Of a DNA stretch of 64,000 nucleotides, positions 33,604 through 41,908 are shown piece by piece (position 1 is the stretch's first letter; each line of letters begins with the position of its first letter). Location of the stretch: assembly GCA_964647255.1 (NCBI GenBank), contig CAZYGI010000006.1, positions 34,081 through 98,080 on the forward strand, in the 5' to 3' direction. The stretch comes from CAWJEL01 sp964647255. GTDB lineage: Bacteria; Chloroflexota; Anaerolineae; CG2-30-64-16. The notes beneath the pieces were generated by a model. The model had not been told where the DNA came from. It was given only the letters and a program-made list of their open reading frames with translations, and did not search any database. The position numbers were made by a program, and so were the translations under genes.

Positions 33604-34842
33604 TTAAGATGCTGAGATCGGCAACAAGCGCCGCACGAATTCTAACACACGTTTTGTGGCTGTGGAAGTTTGCGATGTCGTCATGCGCGGGGTTCCTCCT
33701 TGCCGCAGGCCCCACTGCATCAAGCCGACGACCGTTGCATATTCTGGGCTGGCCAGCTCAGCCGGCGCGCCCGTGAGCGGCTGCGGACGCCCCAGCCGCG
33801 CGGGCCAGTCAAGCACGGCGCGGCTGGCTTCGGCCAGGCCGGTCAGTTGCGCGACCCCGCCGGTAAACACAACGCCTGCCGGGAGCATCCCGTCATAGCC
33901 GCTGCGCTTGATCTCGGTGTAGATGAGATCGGTGACTTCTTCCACGCGCGCCTTCAGGATCTCGGCCAGCAGCCGCCGATTGACGATCTGTTGGCCCTCT
34001 TCGCCGAAGCGACGGGCGCGCACCTCGCTGTCGGGCGGCACTTGTTCGGGCGTCGCGCAGCCGAACTGCTGGATCAAGGCTTCCGCTTTGTCATAAGGCA
34101 TCCGCAGCACCGTCGCCACGTCGCGGGTGAAGTGATCGCCGCCGACGTCCAGCACAAAGGTGTGCCAAGGCGCCGACTCGAAGTAGATGGCGAGATCGGT
34201 CGTGCCTCCGCCCATATCCACCAGCGCCACGCCCGCGCTCCGCTCCTCATCGGTCAGCACGGCCGCGGCTGAGGCGAGAGGCTGAAACACCAGGTCGCGG
34301 ATTTCGACGCCGCTGTCAAGCACGCAGTTCACCAGGTTCGCCACGGCCGATGTGGCGCCGGTGATGATGTTGGCATCCACCTCCAGCCGATAGCCGAACA
34401 TCCCGATCGGGTCGAGGATGCCCTGCTCGTCATCCACCATGTACCGCCGCGGCACCGCGTTGATGATCTCACGGTTGTGGGGCAGGGCGATGTTGCGCGC
34501 CTGCTCCACTGCCCGCTGCGTATCCTCGCGGGTGATCTTCCGGCCGTTGCGCCCGACCGCGATGGCGCCCTTGCTGCCCAGGGTTGAAACATGCGCACCG
34601 GAGATGCCGACGTAGGCGGATTCCATCGCCACATCGGCGCCGGCCGTGGCTTCGGCCTGCTGGATCGCCTGGGTGATCGCAGCCTTCGCTTCGGTGGTGT
34701 TGACCACCACCCCGCGACGGATGCCGCGCGACGGCACGCGGCTGAACCCGATGATGCGCAGTGCGCCGTTCTCGTCGAACGCGCCGATCAGTGCGCAGAT
34801 CTTGGTGGTGCCCACGTCGAGGGCACAGATCATTTCGCTCAC
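33604..34842 (-). CDS. ftsA: Cell division actin-like protein FtsA
   Basis: A 412-residue actin-fold ATPase that tethers FtsZ to the membrane. Seen: ICALDVGTTKICALIG (phosphate 1), RGIRRGVVVN, the 1C-domain AYVGISGAHVSTLGSKG, LVDMGGGTTDLAIY (phosphate 2) and VFTGGVAQLTGL (adenosine motif). The C-terminus LEFVRRLLPISA is a plausible amphipathic membrane-targeting helix. Order ftsQ-ftsA-ftsZ is canonical, with gaps of 15 and 30 bases. Confidence 0.96.
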   Translation of the reverse strand: MSEMICALDVGTTKICALIGAFDENGALRIIGFSRVPSRGIRRGVVVNTTEAKAAITQAIQQAEATAGADVAMESAYVGISGAHVSTLGSKGAIAVGRNGRKITREDTQRAVEQARNIALPHNREIINAVPRRYMVDDEQGILDPIGMFGYRLEVDANIITGATSAVANLVNCVLDSGVEIRDLVFQPLASAAAVLTDEERSAGVALVDMGGGTTDLAIYFESAPWHTFVLDVGGDHFTRDVATVLRMPYDKAEALIQQFGCATPEQVPPDSEVRARRFGEEGQQIVNRRLLAEILKARVEEVTDLIYTEIKRSGYDGMLPAGVVFTGGVAQLTGLAEASRAVLDWPARLGRPQPLTGAPAELASPEYATVVGLMQWGLRQGGTPRMTTSQTSTATKRVLEFVRRLLPISAS

Positions 34843-34857
34843 GCTGATCCTCTGGTT

Positions 34858-35745
34858 CTAGCGGATAAACGCTTGTTTATCACTGAATCGAATATCAATC
34901 ACCGCAGGCGTTTCGCCGCGGCCGGCCAACTCCTGCTGGATGGACTTCAGCAGTGCCAGCTTGCCCGTTATGCCGCCGTCGCGGCCGAGCCAGACCTGCG
35001 TGCCGTCCGCGGTGCGGAAGTAGAGCCCTTCCAGCGTGCCGAGCGACAGCTCGTTGATCGCCGGCTGTGCGGCCTTGAGCGCAGCCAGGTCGGCCAGGAC
35101 TGCCGGCCAGTCGCGCTGGCTATCACTCAGCGCCGCGCCCGTCAGGTCGGTGAGTGTGAGCGGCGGCAGCGGGCCTTCCTGCGGCACCTCGGCGCCCTCC
35201 GCGGAGAGCCAGACGGTGGTGGTCATGCCCTGCCAGGCCACCAGTGGGTTCTCCTCTTGCACATCAATGATCACCTGGTTCGGCAGCCGCACGCGCACAT
35301 CGGCCGCGGCGATGCCGGGCATGGTTTCGACGGCGTGCGCTACCTCGCGCGGGCGGATGAACAGGCTGGTGTGCCCGTCCACACCGCTCGTCGTGTAGAT
35401 TGCCTGGCTGGACACCCGGTTATTCCCGCCGATTTGGGTGCTGACGCCGGCCACTTTGAGCGCCGGCCAGCGCGTCAGCAGCCCGAATCCGATGCTGAGG
35501 ACGACCAGCACCACGCCGACGATCGCAAGCCGCCCATGCACGCCCCAGCTCAGGTCGAGCGCAGGTTGCGCGGCGCGCTTGCGGCGACCCGCGCTGCTGC
35601 GGCCGGTCGTTGCGTTCGGTGCGGCACCCTGCATCTTCCGTATCTTGCTGCGCGGCCGCGTTGGTTGGCGCTGCCAGCTCAGTTGAGCGGGCTCCTCCGG
35701 CGCCGACCGGCTCTTGCGCGGGGACGATTTGCGCTGCGTTGGCAT
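34858..35745 (-). CDS. ftsQ: Cell division protein FtsQ/DivIB
   Basis: A 295-residue bitopic protein. A long basic cytoplasmic tail (1-68, Arg/Lys/Pro-rich) is followed by one membrane helix (LAIVGVVLVVLSIGFGLL, about 73-90). A POTRA domain then begins LKVAGVSTQIGG and contains SLFIRPREVAHAVETMPGIAAADV and LPNQVIIDVQEENPLVAW, followed by the beta domain. In the divisome FtsQ scaffolds FtsL/FtsB and thereby FtsWI. Position between ddl and ftsA supports the call. Confidence 0.9.
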   Translation of the reverse strand: MPTQRKSSPRKSRSAPEEPAQLSWQRQPTRPRSKIRKMQGAAPNATTGRSSAGRRKRAAQPALDLSWGVHGRLAIVGVVLVVLSIGFGLLTRWPALKVAGVSTQIGGNNRVSSQAIYTTSGVDGHTSLFIRPREVAHAVETMPGIAAADVRVRLPNQVIIDVQEENPLVAWQGMTTTVWLSAEGAEVPQEGPLPPLTLTDLTGAALSDSQRDWPAVLADLAALKAAQPAINELSLGTLEGLYFRTADGTQVWLGRDGGITGKLALLKSIQQELAGRGETPAVIDIRFSDKQAFIR

Positions 35746-35784
35746 GGATGATGCGTCCTTGAATCCTCGACGGGCTGTGCTGGG

Positions 35785-36903
35785 CTAAACCGCAGCCGGC
35801 ATCGCACCGTCGAACGTGCTGAGCGAGCGTGTCTTGTCGGCGTGGCGCTCCAACGCCAGGTCAATCAACCGATCAATCAATTCGGCATACGGGATGCCCG
35901 TTGCCGCCCATAACTGCGGATACATGCTGATGGCAGTGAACCCGGGCAGGGTGTTGACCTCGTTCAAATACACCTCGCCGGAGATGTTGTTCAGCAGAAA
36001 ATCCACCCGTGACAGCCCGGCGGCGTCGAGCGCCAGGAAGGCTCGCACGGCCAGCTCGCGCACCCGCAGCGCCAACTCCGGAGCGAGCGGGGCGGGGATC
36101 AGCAGGTTCGAGCGGCCATCCAGGTATTTGGCCGCATAGTCGTAAAACGTGTTGGAAGGCACCACTTCACCCGGCACGGACGCCAGCGGATCGTCGTTCC
36201 CCAGCACGCTGACTTCGATCTCACGTGCGTTTGGGACAGCGGCCTCCACCAGGAGCTTCCGGTCGTAGCGGGCCGCCTCATCAAGGGCTTGTGCCAGCTC
36301 CGCCTGATCCGCCGCCCGGCTGATCCCAATGCTGGAGCCGAGGTTGGCGGGCTTGACGAACATCGGGTAGCCCAGGCGCGCCTCCAGGTCGGCGAGCACC
36401 GCGGCGGGCGCGGCCTCCCACTGCTTCCGTTTGACCGCCCGGTAGGGCGCGACCGGCAGGCCGTGCGCAATAAACACTTCCTTGCTGATGATTTTGTCCA
36501 TCGCCAGGCTGCCTGCCAGCACGCCGCAGCCTACGTACGGGAGACCGGCCAGTTCCAGCAGACCTTGCACCGTGCCATCTTCGCCGTACGGGCCGTGCAG
36601 GACAGGGAAGACGGCATCCAGCGGCGGAAACCGGCCGCCGGTGGCGCCAGGCACCAGCTCACGGCCGGCCGAAGCCACGCCGACCAATGCGTCGCTGCCC
36701 GGCGCTGGCGGTGCGCTCCCGGCGCTCAGCGTAGCCATCGGATCGCCGCCAATCAGCCACTGGCCCGCATGGGTGATACCGATCGGCACGATTTCGTATT
36801 TCTCGGGATCCATCACCGCCATGATTGAACGGGCCGAGGCGAGGGACACCTCGTGCTCGCCGGAGCGGCCGCCAAAGATCAGCCCGATACGGAGTTTCGA
36901 CAC
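35785..36903 (-). CDS. ddl: D-alanine--D-alanine ligase
   Basis: A 372-residue ATP-grasp enzyme joining two D-Ala for the peptidoglycan stem peptide. Seen: LIFGGRSGEHEVSLASARS; PVLHGPYGEDGTVQGLLEL; the ATP-binding KPANLGSSIGIS; DRKLLVEAA; and the metal-binding end FLLNNISGEVYLNEVNTLPGFT. The conserved Y of the vancomycin-sensitive type cannot be assigned with certainty. It lies between murB and ftsQ. Confidence 0.95.
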   Translation of the reverse strand: MSKLRIGLIFGGRSGEHEVSLASARSIMAVMDPEKYEIVPIGITHAGQWLIGGDPMATLSAGSAPPAPGSDALVGVASAGRELVPGATGGRFPPLDAVFPVLHGPYGEDGTVQGLLELAGLPYVGCGVLAGSLAMDKIISKEVFIAHGLPVAPYRAVKRKQWEAAPAAVLADLEARLGYPMFVKPANLGSSIGISRAADQAELAQALDEAARYDRKLLVEAAVPNAREIEVSVLGNDDPLASVPGEVVPSNTFYDYAAKYLDGRSNLLIPAPLAPELALRVRELAVRAFLALDAAGLSRVDFLLNNISGEVYLNEVNTLPGFTAISMYPQLWAATGIPYAELIDRLIDLALERHADKTRSLSTFDGAMPAAV

Positions 36904-36991
36904 GGATCTACCTCGATGCCACCGATTCTGCGCAGATTTTTAGATCTAAGTTTTAGCCGGGAAGCGTCCGCCTGAAAGCGTGATTCCAGAT

Positions 36992-38050
36992 TCAGTTGCC
37001 GGGTATGGGCGCTAATCCGGTTTGTCCGGTCCAATCGCCCAGGAACAGGATTTCCGGCATCAGTGGGATGCCTGTGCTCTCAAAAACGCGCCGCCGGGCC
37101 AGGTTCATCAGCGCAACCACGTCTGCCGCCATCGCTTCGCCCGTGTTGACGATGAAGTTGGCGTGCCGCGGCGATATCTGTGCGCCGCCGATGACAAAAC
37201 CTTTCAATCCGACCGCTTCGATCAATCGCCCCGCGTAATCGCCCGTGGGATTGCGAAAGATGCTGCCGGCGCTGGGCTCGGTGGGTTGGCTGTTCCGCCG
37301 CTTGGCCAGAAAGCCATCGGCCCGCTCCCCCAGCTCGGCCGGATTGCCGGGCGTCAGGTTGAACGCGGCCGCCAGCACCACAGGCCCGGCTTCCGTGGCC
37401 GCCAACTGGCGCTTTAGCACGCTGCTGCGATAGGCAAATTCCATCTCCGCGGCGGTAAGCACCCGCAGACCGGCGCCTGGCTCGGCCACCTGCGCCCACG
37501 CCAGGCTGTCCGCGATGTCACCGCCGTGCGCCCCGGCATTGCCGATCACCGCGCCGCCCACCGTGCCGGGCACGCTCACGGCCCATTCCAGCCCTGCCGC
37601 GCCTTGTCGGATCGCCGTACGGGCCAGTCCGGCGAGCGCGACGCCGGATTCAGCAATGAGCTGCGCGGTGGACGGCTTCTGGCCTATGGCGGAGGGCGAT
37701 TCGCTGAGCGCGTCGCCTTCCCGAGGGATTCGCGATTCATTGATTCGCCACTCGATCCCCCGCGTCTGGTTGGCAATCACCAGGCCTCGCACACCGGTGT
37801 CGCTGATCAGGATATTGCTGCCGCCGCCCAGGATCGTCGTAGGCAGACCCTGCTCGGCGGCCAGGTCCGCCAGCCGTCGGAGCTGCTCGACCGTCGTTGC
37901 CGCAGCGTAGAGATCGGCCGGCCCGCCGATGCGGAAGGTCGTGTGCCGCGCCAGGATTTCGCCCGCCACGACCGCGACGCCGAACGCCGCAGCGGCCGCT
38001 GCGAATTCGCTGAGAGCCGCTGGCTGCTGACCGCTGGCTGATTCGCTCAT
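36992..38050 (-). CDS. murB: UDP-N-acetylenolpyruvoylglucosamine reductase
   Basis: A 352-residue FAD enzyme that reduces UDP-GlcNAc-enolpyruvate to UDP-MurNAc with NADPH. Seen: HTTFRIGGPADLYA; LGGGSNILISDTGVRGLVIAN; the FAD loop VSVPGTVGGAVIGNAGAHGG; FAYRSSVLK; PSAGSIFRNPTGDYAGRLI; and RHANFIVNTGEA with the catalytic Ser/Glu region. Between NQTRGIEW and LIAESGV there is a roughly 30-residue insertion (about 105-133) encoded by a stretch rich in GCGAATC words, probably repeat-derived. The ATG overlaps the murC stop by ATGA. The short Ser/Ala-rich N-terminus is also repeat-like. Confidence 0.94.
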   Translation of the reverse strand: MSESASGQQPAALSEFAAAAAAFGVAVVAGEILARHTTFRIGGPADLYAAATTVEQLRRLADLAAEQGLPTTILGGGSNILISDTGVRGLVIANQTRGIEWRINESRIPREGDALSESPSAIGQKPSTAQLIAESGVALAGLARTAIRQGAAGLEWAVSVPGTVGGAVIGNAGAHGGDIADSLAWAQVAEPGAGLRVLTAAEMEFAYRSSVLKRQLAATEAGPVVLAAAFNLTPGNPAELGERADGFLAKRRNSQPTEPSAGSIFRNPTGDYAGRLIEAVGLKGFVIGGAQISPRHANFIVNTGEAMAADVVALMNLARRRVFESTGIPLMPEILFLGDWTGQTGLAPIPGN

Positions 38051-39567
38051 TTGCCGATTCGCTCGTTCGCCTGCAAACCGTCCAACACTAACCGGCCGAC
38101 GCGATTGCCGTCTCCGGCGCTCATGATGATCAGGATGTCGTCCCGTTCGATGTGCGCCAGCAAGAAGGCCGCCGCCTCTTCGATGCCGCCAATGTACTGC
38201 ACACCTTCGTGCTTTACGACGTCTAGCAGCAGACGGCTGTGCATGCCCAGATCCATCCGTTCCCGCGCGGGGTAGATGTCCAGGAAGATGACAAAGTCCG
38301 CGTCGTCGAAACTGTGGCTGAAGTCGTGCAGGAACGCCTTGGTCCGGCTGTAAGTGTGCGGCTGGAACACAGCCCAGATGCGGCGGGTCGGATAGCGCAG
38401 CCGCGCAGCCGCCAGCGTCGCCGCAACCTCGGTGGGGTGATGGGCGTAATCGTCAATCACGATCACCCCGCCCGCGTCGCCGATCACCTCGAAACGCCGG
38501 CCTGCGCCCTTAAAATCGCGCAGCATCACGGCAGCCCGTTTAGGAGGCACGCCGTGAAAATGCGCCACCGCCAGCGCGGCCAGCGCGTTGCGGACGTTGT
38601 GCAGCCCCGGCACGCCCAGGCTTAAGCTGGCGACCTGTGCGCCTGCGAACCAGACCTCGGCATCGGTGCCGCCGCGCGCGTTGGCGGTCAGGCCGCGCGC
38701 CTGCCAATCCGCCTCGGGCGAAAGGCCGTAGGTCTGCACGGCGACGCCCCGTTGCACAGCCGAGCGCAGCGTGAGCGCGCCGGCATCGTCAGCGCAGGCC
38801 ACCAGCAGCCCGTGGGGCGGAAGCTGGCTCACGAACTGGCGAAACGCGGCTGCAAAATCGCCGGGGGTCGGGTAGCAGTCCACATGATCCCACTCGACGT
38901 TCGTGACCACCGCAACTTCCAGCCGCAAGCCCAGGAACATCCGGTCGTACTCATCGGCTTCGACGATGAAGGGGCCTTGCCCGGCGCGCGCCGCGCGGAG
39001 GGTGCTGGCCAACCCTTCGCCGGGGCCTAACTCGATCCGGCCGCCGACGATGAAGCTCGGATCCATGCCTGCGCGCAGCAGGACAGTCGCGATCATGCTG
39101 GTGGTCGTCGTTTTTCCGTGCGCGCCGGCGATGCCGATCCCGTGCCAGCCGTCCATCAGCGGGCCGAGAAAATCGCTGCGCTTCACGACCGGGATGCCCG
39201 CCGTGCGGGCCGCGAGCACCTCCGGGTTGTCCGGCGGCACCGCCGACGAAATCAGCACCAGGTCGGCGCCTTTGACGTGGCCGGCGTGATGGCCGTGATA
39301 GATCGTTGCGCCGCGCGCGGCCAGCTCGGCGGTGACGTCATTCGGCCGCTGATCCGAGCCGGAGACCCGGTAGCCCTGCTCCAACAGCAGCCCGGCGATG
39401 GCCGAGAGCCCGGCGCCTCCGATGCCCACCAGGTGAATGCGGGCGCGGTCGCGCAGCGCAGCCGGCAGGCGCAGCAGGGCAGCCCAGTCCGGCTTATCGC
39501 TTCCTGCGGCCGGCGGCGGGCCGGGCCAGCGGTCGAACTTGACGGGGGCCGATGGTTTATCGCTCAT
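38047..39567 (-). CDS. murC: UDP-N-acetylmuramate--L-alanine ligase
   Basis: A 506-residue Mur ligase adding L-Ala to UDP-MurNAc with ATP. Seen: an N-terminal extension of about 45 residues before the Rossmann start IHLVGIGGAGLSAIAGLLLEQG; GSDQRPNDVTAEL; the P-loop IAGAHGKTTTTSMIA; VEADEYDRMFL; NVEWDHVDCYPTPGDF; VIDDYAHHPTEVAATL; and FQPHTYSRTKAFL. Start 39567 overlaps the stop of the upstream membrane gene by ATGA, which supports coupling. Confidence 0.96.
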   Translation of the reverse strand: MSDKPSAPVKFDRWPGPPPAAGSDKPDWAALLRLPAALRDRARIHLVGIGGAGLSAIAGLLLEQGYRVSGSDQRPNDVTAELAARGATIYHGHHAGHVKGADLVLISSAVPPDNPEVLAARTAGIPVVKRSDFLGPLMDGWHGIGIAGAHGKTTTTSMIATVLLRAGMDPSFIVGGRIELGPGEGLASTLRAARAGQGPFIVEADEYDRMFLGLRLEVAVVTNVEWDHVDCYPTPGDFAAAFRQFVSQLPPHGLLVACADDAGALTLRSAVQRGVAVQTYGLSPEADWQARGLTANARGGTDAEVWFAGAQVASLSLGVPGLHNVRNALAALAVAHFHGVPPKRAAVMLRDFKGAGRRFEVIGDAGGVIVIDDYAHHPTEVAATLAAARLRYPTRRIWAVFQPHTYSRTKAFLHDFSHSFDDADFVIFLDIYPARERMDLGMHSRLLLDVVKHEGVQYIGGIEEAAAFLLAHIERDDILIIMSAGDGNRVGRLVLDGLQANERIGK

Positions 39568-40091
39568 TTCCAGACTCGCAGAATCAGCAACGCGATGACC
39601 ATGAAAATCAGGGTCTTCCAATCAAAGACTTTGGGCGGCAGGAGCTCCAGCACGATCCTGTTCAGCGGGGTGTACTTTGCCTGATCAATCAGTTTTTGGA
39701 ATAACGGCCATCCCGCGCTTTGCAGGTAGTACCACAGGCTGCCCGCGAAGAGATAGCCGTTGATCAGGCCCAACCCGAGGCCGAAGAAGCTCGTCTCCCG
39801 CCTGATCGGAAAGGTCAGCGTGGCGCCCTGGTAGGAGATGAATGCCACGATGATCAGGAGGGAGCAGGCGATCACGGCGATCACCCCCGGCATCGCACCT
39901 TCCGAAACCCCGAAGGCGGTGTTCAGCAGGGTCGTGAACCGGCTTCGAAACTGCGTTTCCAGCAGCTTGATCAGCAGCAGCCCGATCAAAAGCATGTTGG
40001 TGACGCCCAGCTCGCGTGAGGCGCCGCGCACAACGCCGACCGCCCCGAAGACCAGGAGCAGGGCGATGAACGTGAATTCGATCGGTCCCAT
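39564..40091 (-). CDS. Unknown membrane protein in dcw cluster (CvpA-like shape)
   Basis: A 175-residue protein of unknown function. Hydrophobic segments: about 5-20 (FTFIALLLVFGAVGVV), 30-43 (NMLLIGLLLIKLL), 68-85 (PGVIAVIACSLLIIVAF), 103-122 and 161-172 (TLIFMVIALLILRV). The opening helix followed by RGASRELG resembles the start of CvpA-family proteins (colicin V production, DUF-type), but I cannot confirm homology. It starts 4 bases after the neighbouring membrane gene and its stop overlaps the murC start (ATGA), so it is firmly within the dcw operon. It may serve envelope assembly or division (inference from position only). Confidence 0.7.
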   Translation of the reverse strand: MGPIEFTFIALLLVFGAVGVVRGASRELGVTNMLLIGLLLIKLLETQFRSRFTTLLNTAFGVSEGAMPGVIAVIACSLLIIVAFISYQGATLTFPIRRETSFFGLGLGLINGYLFAGSLWYYLQSAGWPLFQKLIDQAKYTPLNRIVLELLPPKVFDWKTLIFMVIALLILRVWK

Positions 40092-40095
40092 GCGG

Positions 40096-40704
40096 CTATC
40101 CCTTCTTGCCTCCGCGGCCGCCGGCGAAGATCACCAGCAGAATAAACCCGACGATCACGAGGATAATGGCCTCGGATGAACACCCGAGCTGTGCGGTGTT
40201 TGCCAGCCAGCCGTTTGCCTGGGCCAGCAAGCCCTGGCCGGCCGGCGTGTTGATGGCCGCAGATAGTTGAATCGGGGCGAGCCCCTCGATCTTGATCGGC
40301 AGCGGCAGAAACGCCAGGTTGGGCAGCAGCCTGGCCGTTGTGTAGCTGGTGACGGTGTAGCCGCTCAGCAGCCCCAGGAAGAACGCCACAATCGAATGGC
40401 GGCCCCTGAACGCTTTCAGCAAGCTGAGAACGGCCGCCAGAGCCAGCGCCCCGACGAGCAGGATCATGATCTGATCCACGGGTTTGCCGCCGACCAGGTC
40501 TTCCTCGCTCCCGCTGAACAGCTTGGCTGCCGCGTTGACGTATCTGAACCCTTTCGTGATCAGATTCGGAGCCACGCTTAACGCAAACAGCACGCCTGCG
40601 ATCAGACCGAGCAGCAGCAAGGCGAACTTGGTGCCGCGTTGGTAGCACCATAGGCCAAACAGCGCCCAGATCACGGCGAGCAGGATCAGAAACGGTGTTC
40701 CCAT
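40096..40704 (-). CDS. Unknown membrane protein in dcw cluster
   Basis: A 202-residue protein of unknown function. Membrane segments: about 3-19 (TPFLILLAVIWALFGLW), 26-43, 81-97 (IMILLVGALALAAVLSLL), 105-118 (IVAFFLGLLSGYTV) and 178-194 (AIILVIVGFILLVIFA). Between the last two lies an extracytoplasmic loop of about 55 residues with PLPIKIEGLAPIQLS and NTPAGQGLLAQANGW. Positive residues concentrate at the C-terminus (GGRGGKKG). It sits 4 bases after murG and 4 before the next membrane gene. I recognise no family. Confidence 0.7.
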   Translation of the reverse strand: MGTPFLILLAVIWALFGLWCYQRGTKFALLLLGLIAGVLFALSVAPNLITKGFRYVNAAAKLFSGSEEDLVGGKPVDQIMILLVGALALAAVLSLLKAFRGRHSIVAFFLGLLSGYTVTSYTTARLLPNLAFLPLPIKIEGLAPIQLSAAINTPAGQGLLAQANGWLANTAQLGCSSEAIILVIVGFILLVIFAGGRGGKKG

Positions 40705-40708
40705 CGGG

Positions 40709-41908
40709 TCATCTCACGGCCAAATGACGCAACTCTTGGGCGATGCGGCTGGCTGCGTCCGGGCAGGCCAGTTTGCGCGCCGCAGCCGACAGCTCAGCAA
40801 GCCGCGTTGGCGAGTTGAGCAATTCTAACACAGTTGGTGCGAATCGCGCAGCTAACTGCGAGTCCGCGATCACCAGCGCTGCCCCGCGGTCCGCCAGATA
40901 CGCGGCGTTCGCCTCCTGGTGCTGCCCGGCGTAGGGATAGGGCACGAGGATGCTCGGCAACCCTCGCGCCGGGAATTCCCCCAGCGTGGACGCGCCGGCC
41001 CGCGCGACCACCAGATCGGCCGCCGCCAGCGCCTGGATCATTTCGTCGTGCAGATACGGATAGGCGTGGTAGCGCGCGCCGTATGGCGCCGCGGCAATTT
41101 CCGCGCGTGCGGCCTCGACGGCCGGCCAATCCAACTGCCCGGACACGTGGACCACCTGGCAGGCGGGCAGCACTTGCGGCGCGGCCTCCAGGAGCGCCCG
41201 GTTGATGCTGCGGGCGCCGCGGCTGCCGCCGAAAACCAGCAGCACCGGCGCGTCGTCGCTCAGCCCCAACGCTTGCCGGGCGGCCGCCTTGTCGGCAGCC
41301 AGCAGCTCAGGGCGCACAGGGTAGCCGGTGACCACCGCTTTGCCCGGGAAGTGCGGCGCGACTTCCGGGAACGACACTGCAACCCGGGCGGCCAGCCGGC
41401 TGGTCCAGCGGATTGCCTGGCCGGGCGTCAGGTCAGGCAGGTAGATCAGCAGCGGGATGCGCGGGCGGCTGCGCCACGCGGCCCAGGCCACCGGCGCGGC
41501 CACATAGCCGCCGGTGATGAAGACGACATCGGGCCGAAACTCACGGATGATCTGCGCACAGTGGCGTGCGCCGCGCGTCATCCGCGCCAGGTTGCGGACG
41601 ACGACCCACAGTGCGCGGCCACGGATTTGGCCGGTCTCGACCGCGCTAAATGGGATGCCCGCCCGCGCGGCCAGCGCCTCCTCTGTCCCGCCTGCCTCAC
41701 CTACATAACGGATTTCGACCCCGGACGATTCAGCGCCGGCTGTGGGTGTGCTGGCGATCTTCGGCCCGCGAGGCGGCGTCGCCGCGGCGGACGGTGCTGG
41801 CGTAACTGCGCTGACCGTGACATCGAGCGCCGGTCTCAATTCGCTGACCACGGCGAGAATCGGATACACGTGGCCGCCCGTCCCGCCGCCTGAAACTAAG
41901 ATACGCAT
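40709..41908 (-). CDS. murG: UDP-GlcNAc:lipid I transferase MurG
   Basis: A 399-residue GT28 enzyme converting lipid I to lipid II. Seen: RILVSGGGTGGHVYPILAV (membrane/acceptor loop), FITGGYVAAPVAWAA, VVTGYPVRPELL, LLVFGGSRGARSINRAL, VARAGASTLGEFPARGLPSILVPYP and ANAAYLADRGAA. The N-terminal domain carries an unusual Pro/Ala/Thr-rich insertion at about residues 27-62, exactly where its gene overlaps the ftsW tail. ATG 41908 is certain from the motif at residues 2-16. No strong ribosome-binding site lies at normal distance; AAGGAAA is about 15 bases upstream, so translation may depend on ribosomes finishing ftsW. Confidence 0.95.
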   Translation of the reverse strand: MRILVSGGGTGGHVYPILAVVSELRPALDVTVSAVTPAPSAAATPPRGPKIASTPTAGAESSGVEIRYVGEAGGTEEALAARAGIPFSAVETGQIRGRALWVVVRNLARMTRGARHCAQIIREFRPDVVFITGGYVAAPVAWAAWRSRPRIPLLIYLPDLTPGQAIRWTSRLAARVAVSFPEVAPHFPGKAVVTGYPVRPELLAADKAAARQALGLSDDAPVLLVFGGSRGARSINRALLEAAPQVLPACQVVHVSGQLDWPAVEAARAEIAAAPYGARYHAYPYLHDEMIQALAAADLVVARAGASTLGEFPARGLPSILVPYPYAGQHQEANAAYLADRGAALVIADSQLAARFAPTVLELLNSPTRLAELSAAARKLACPDAASRIAQELRHLAVR

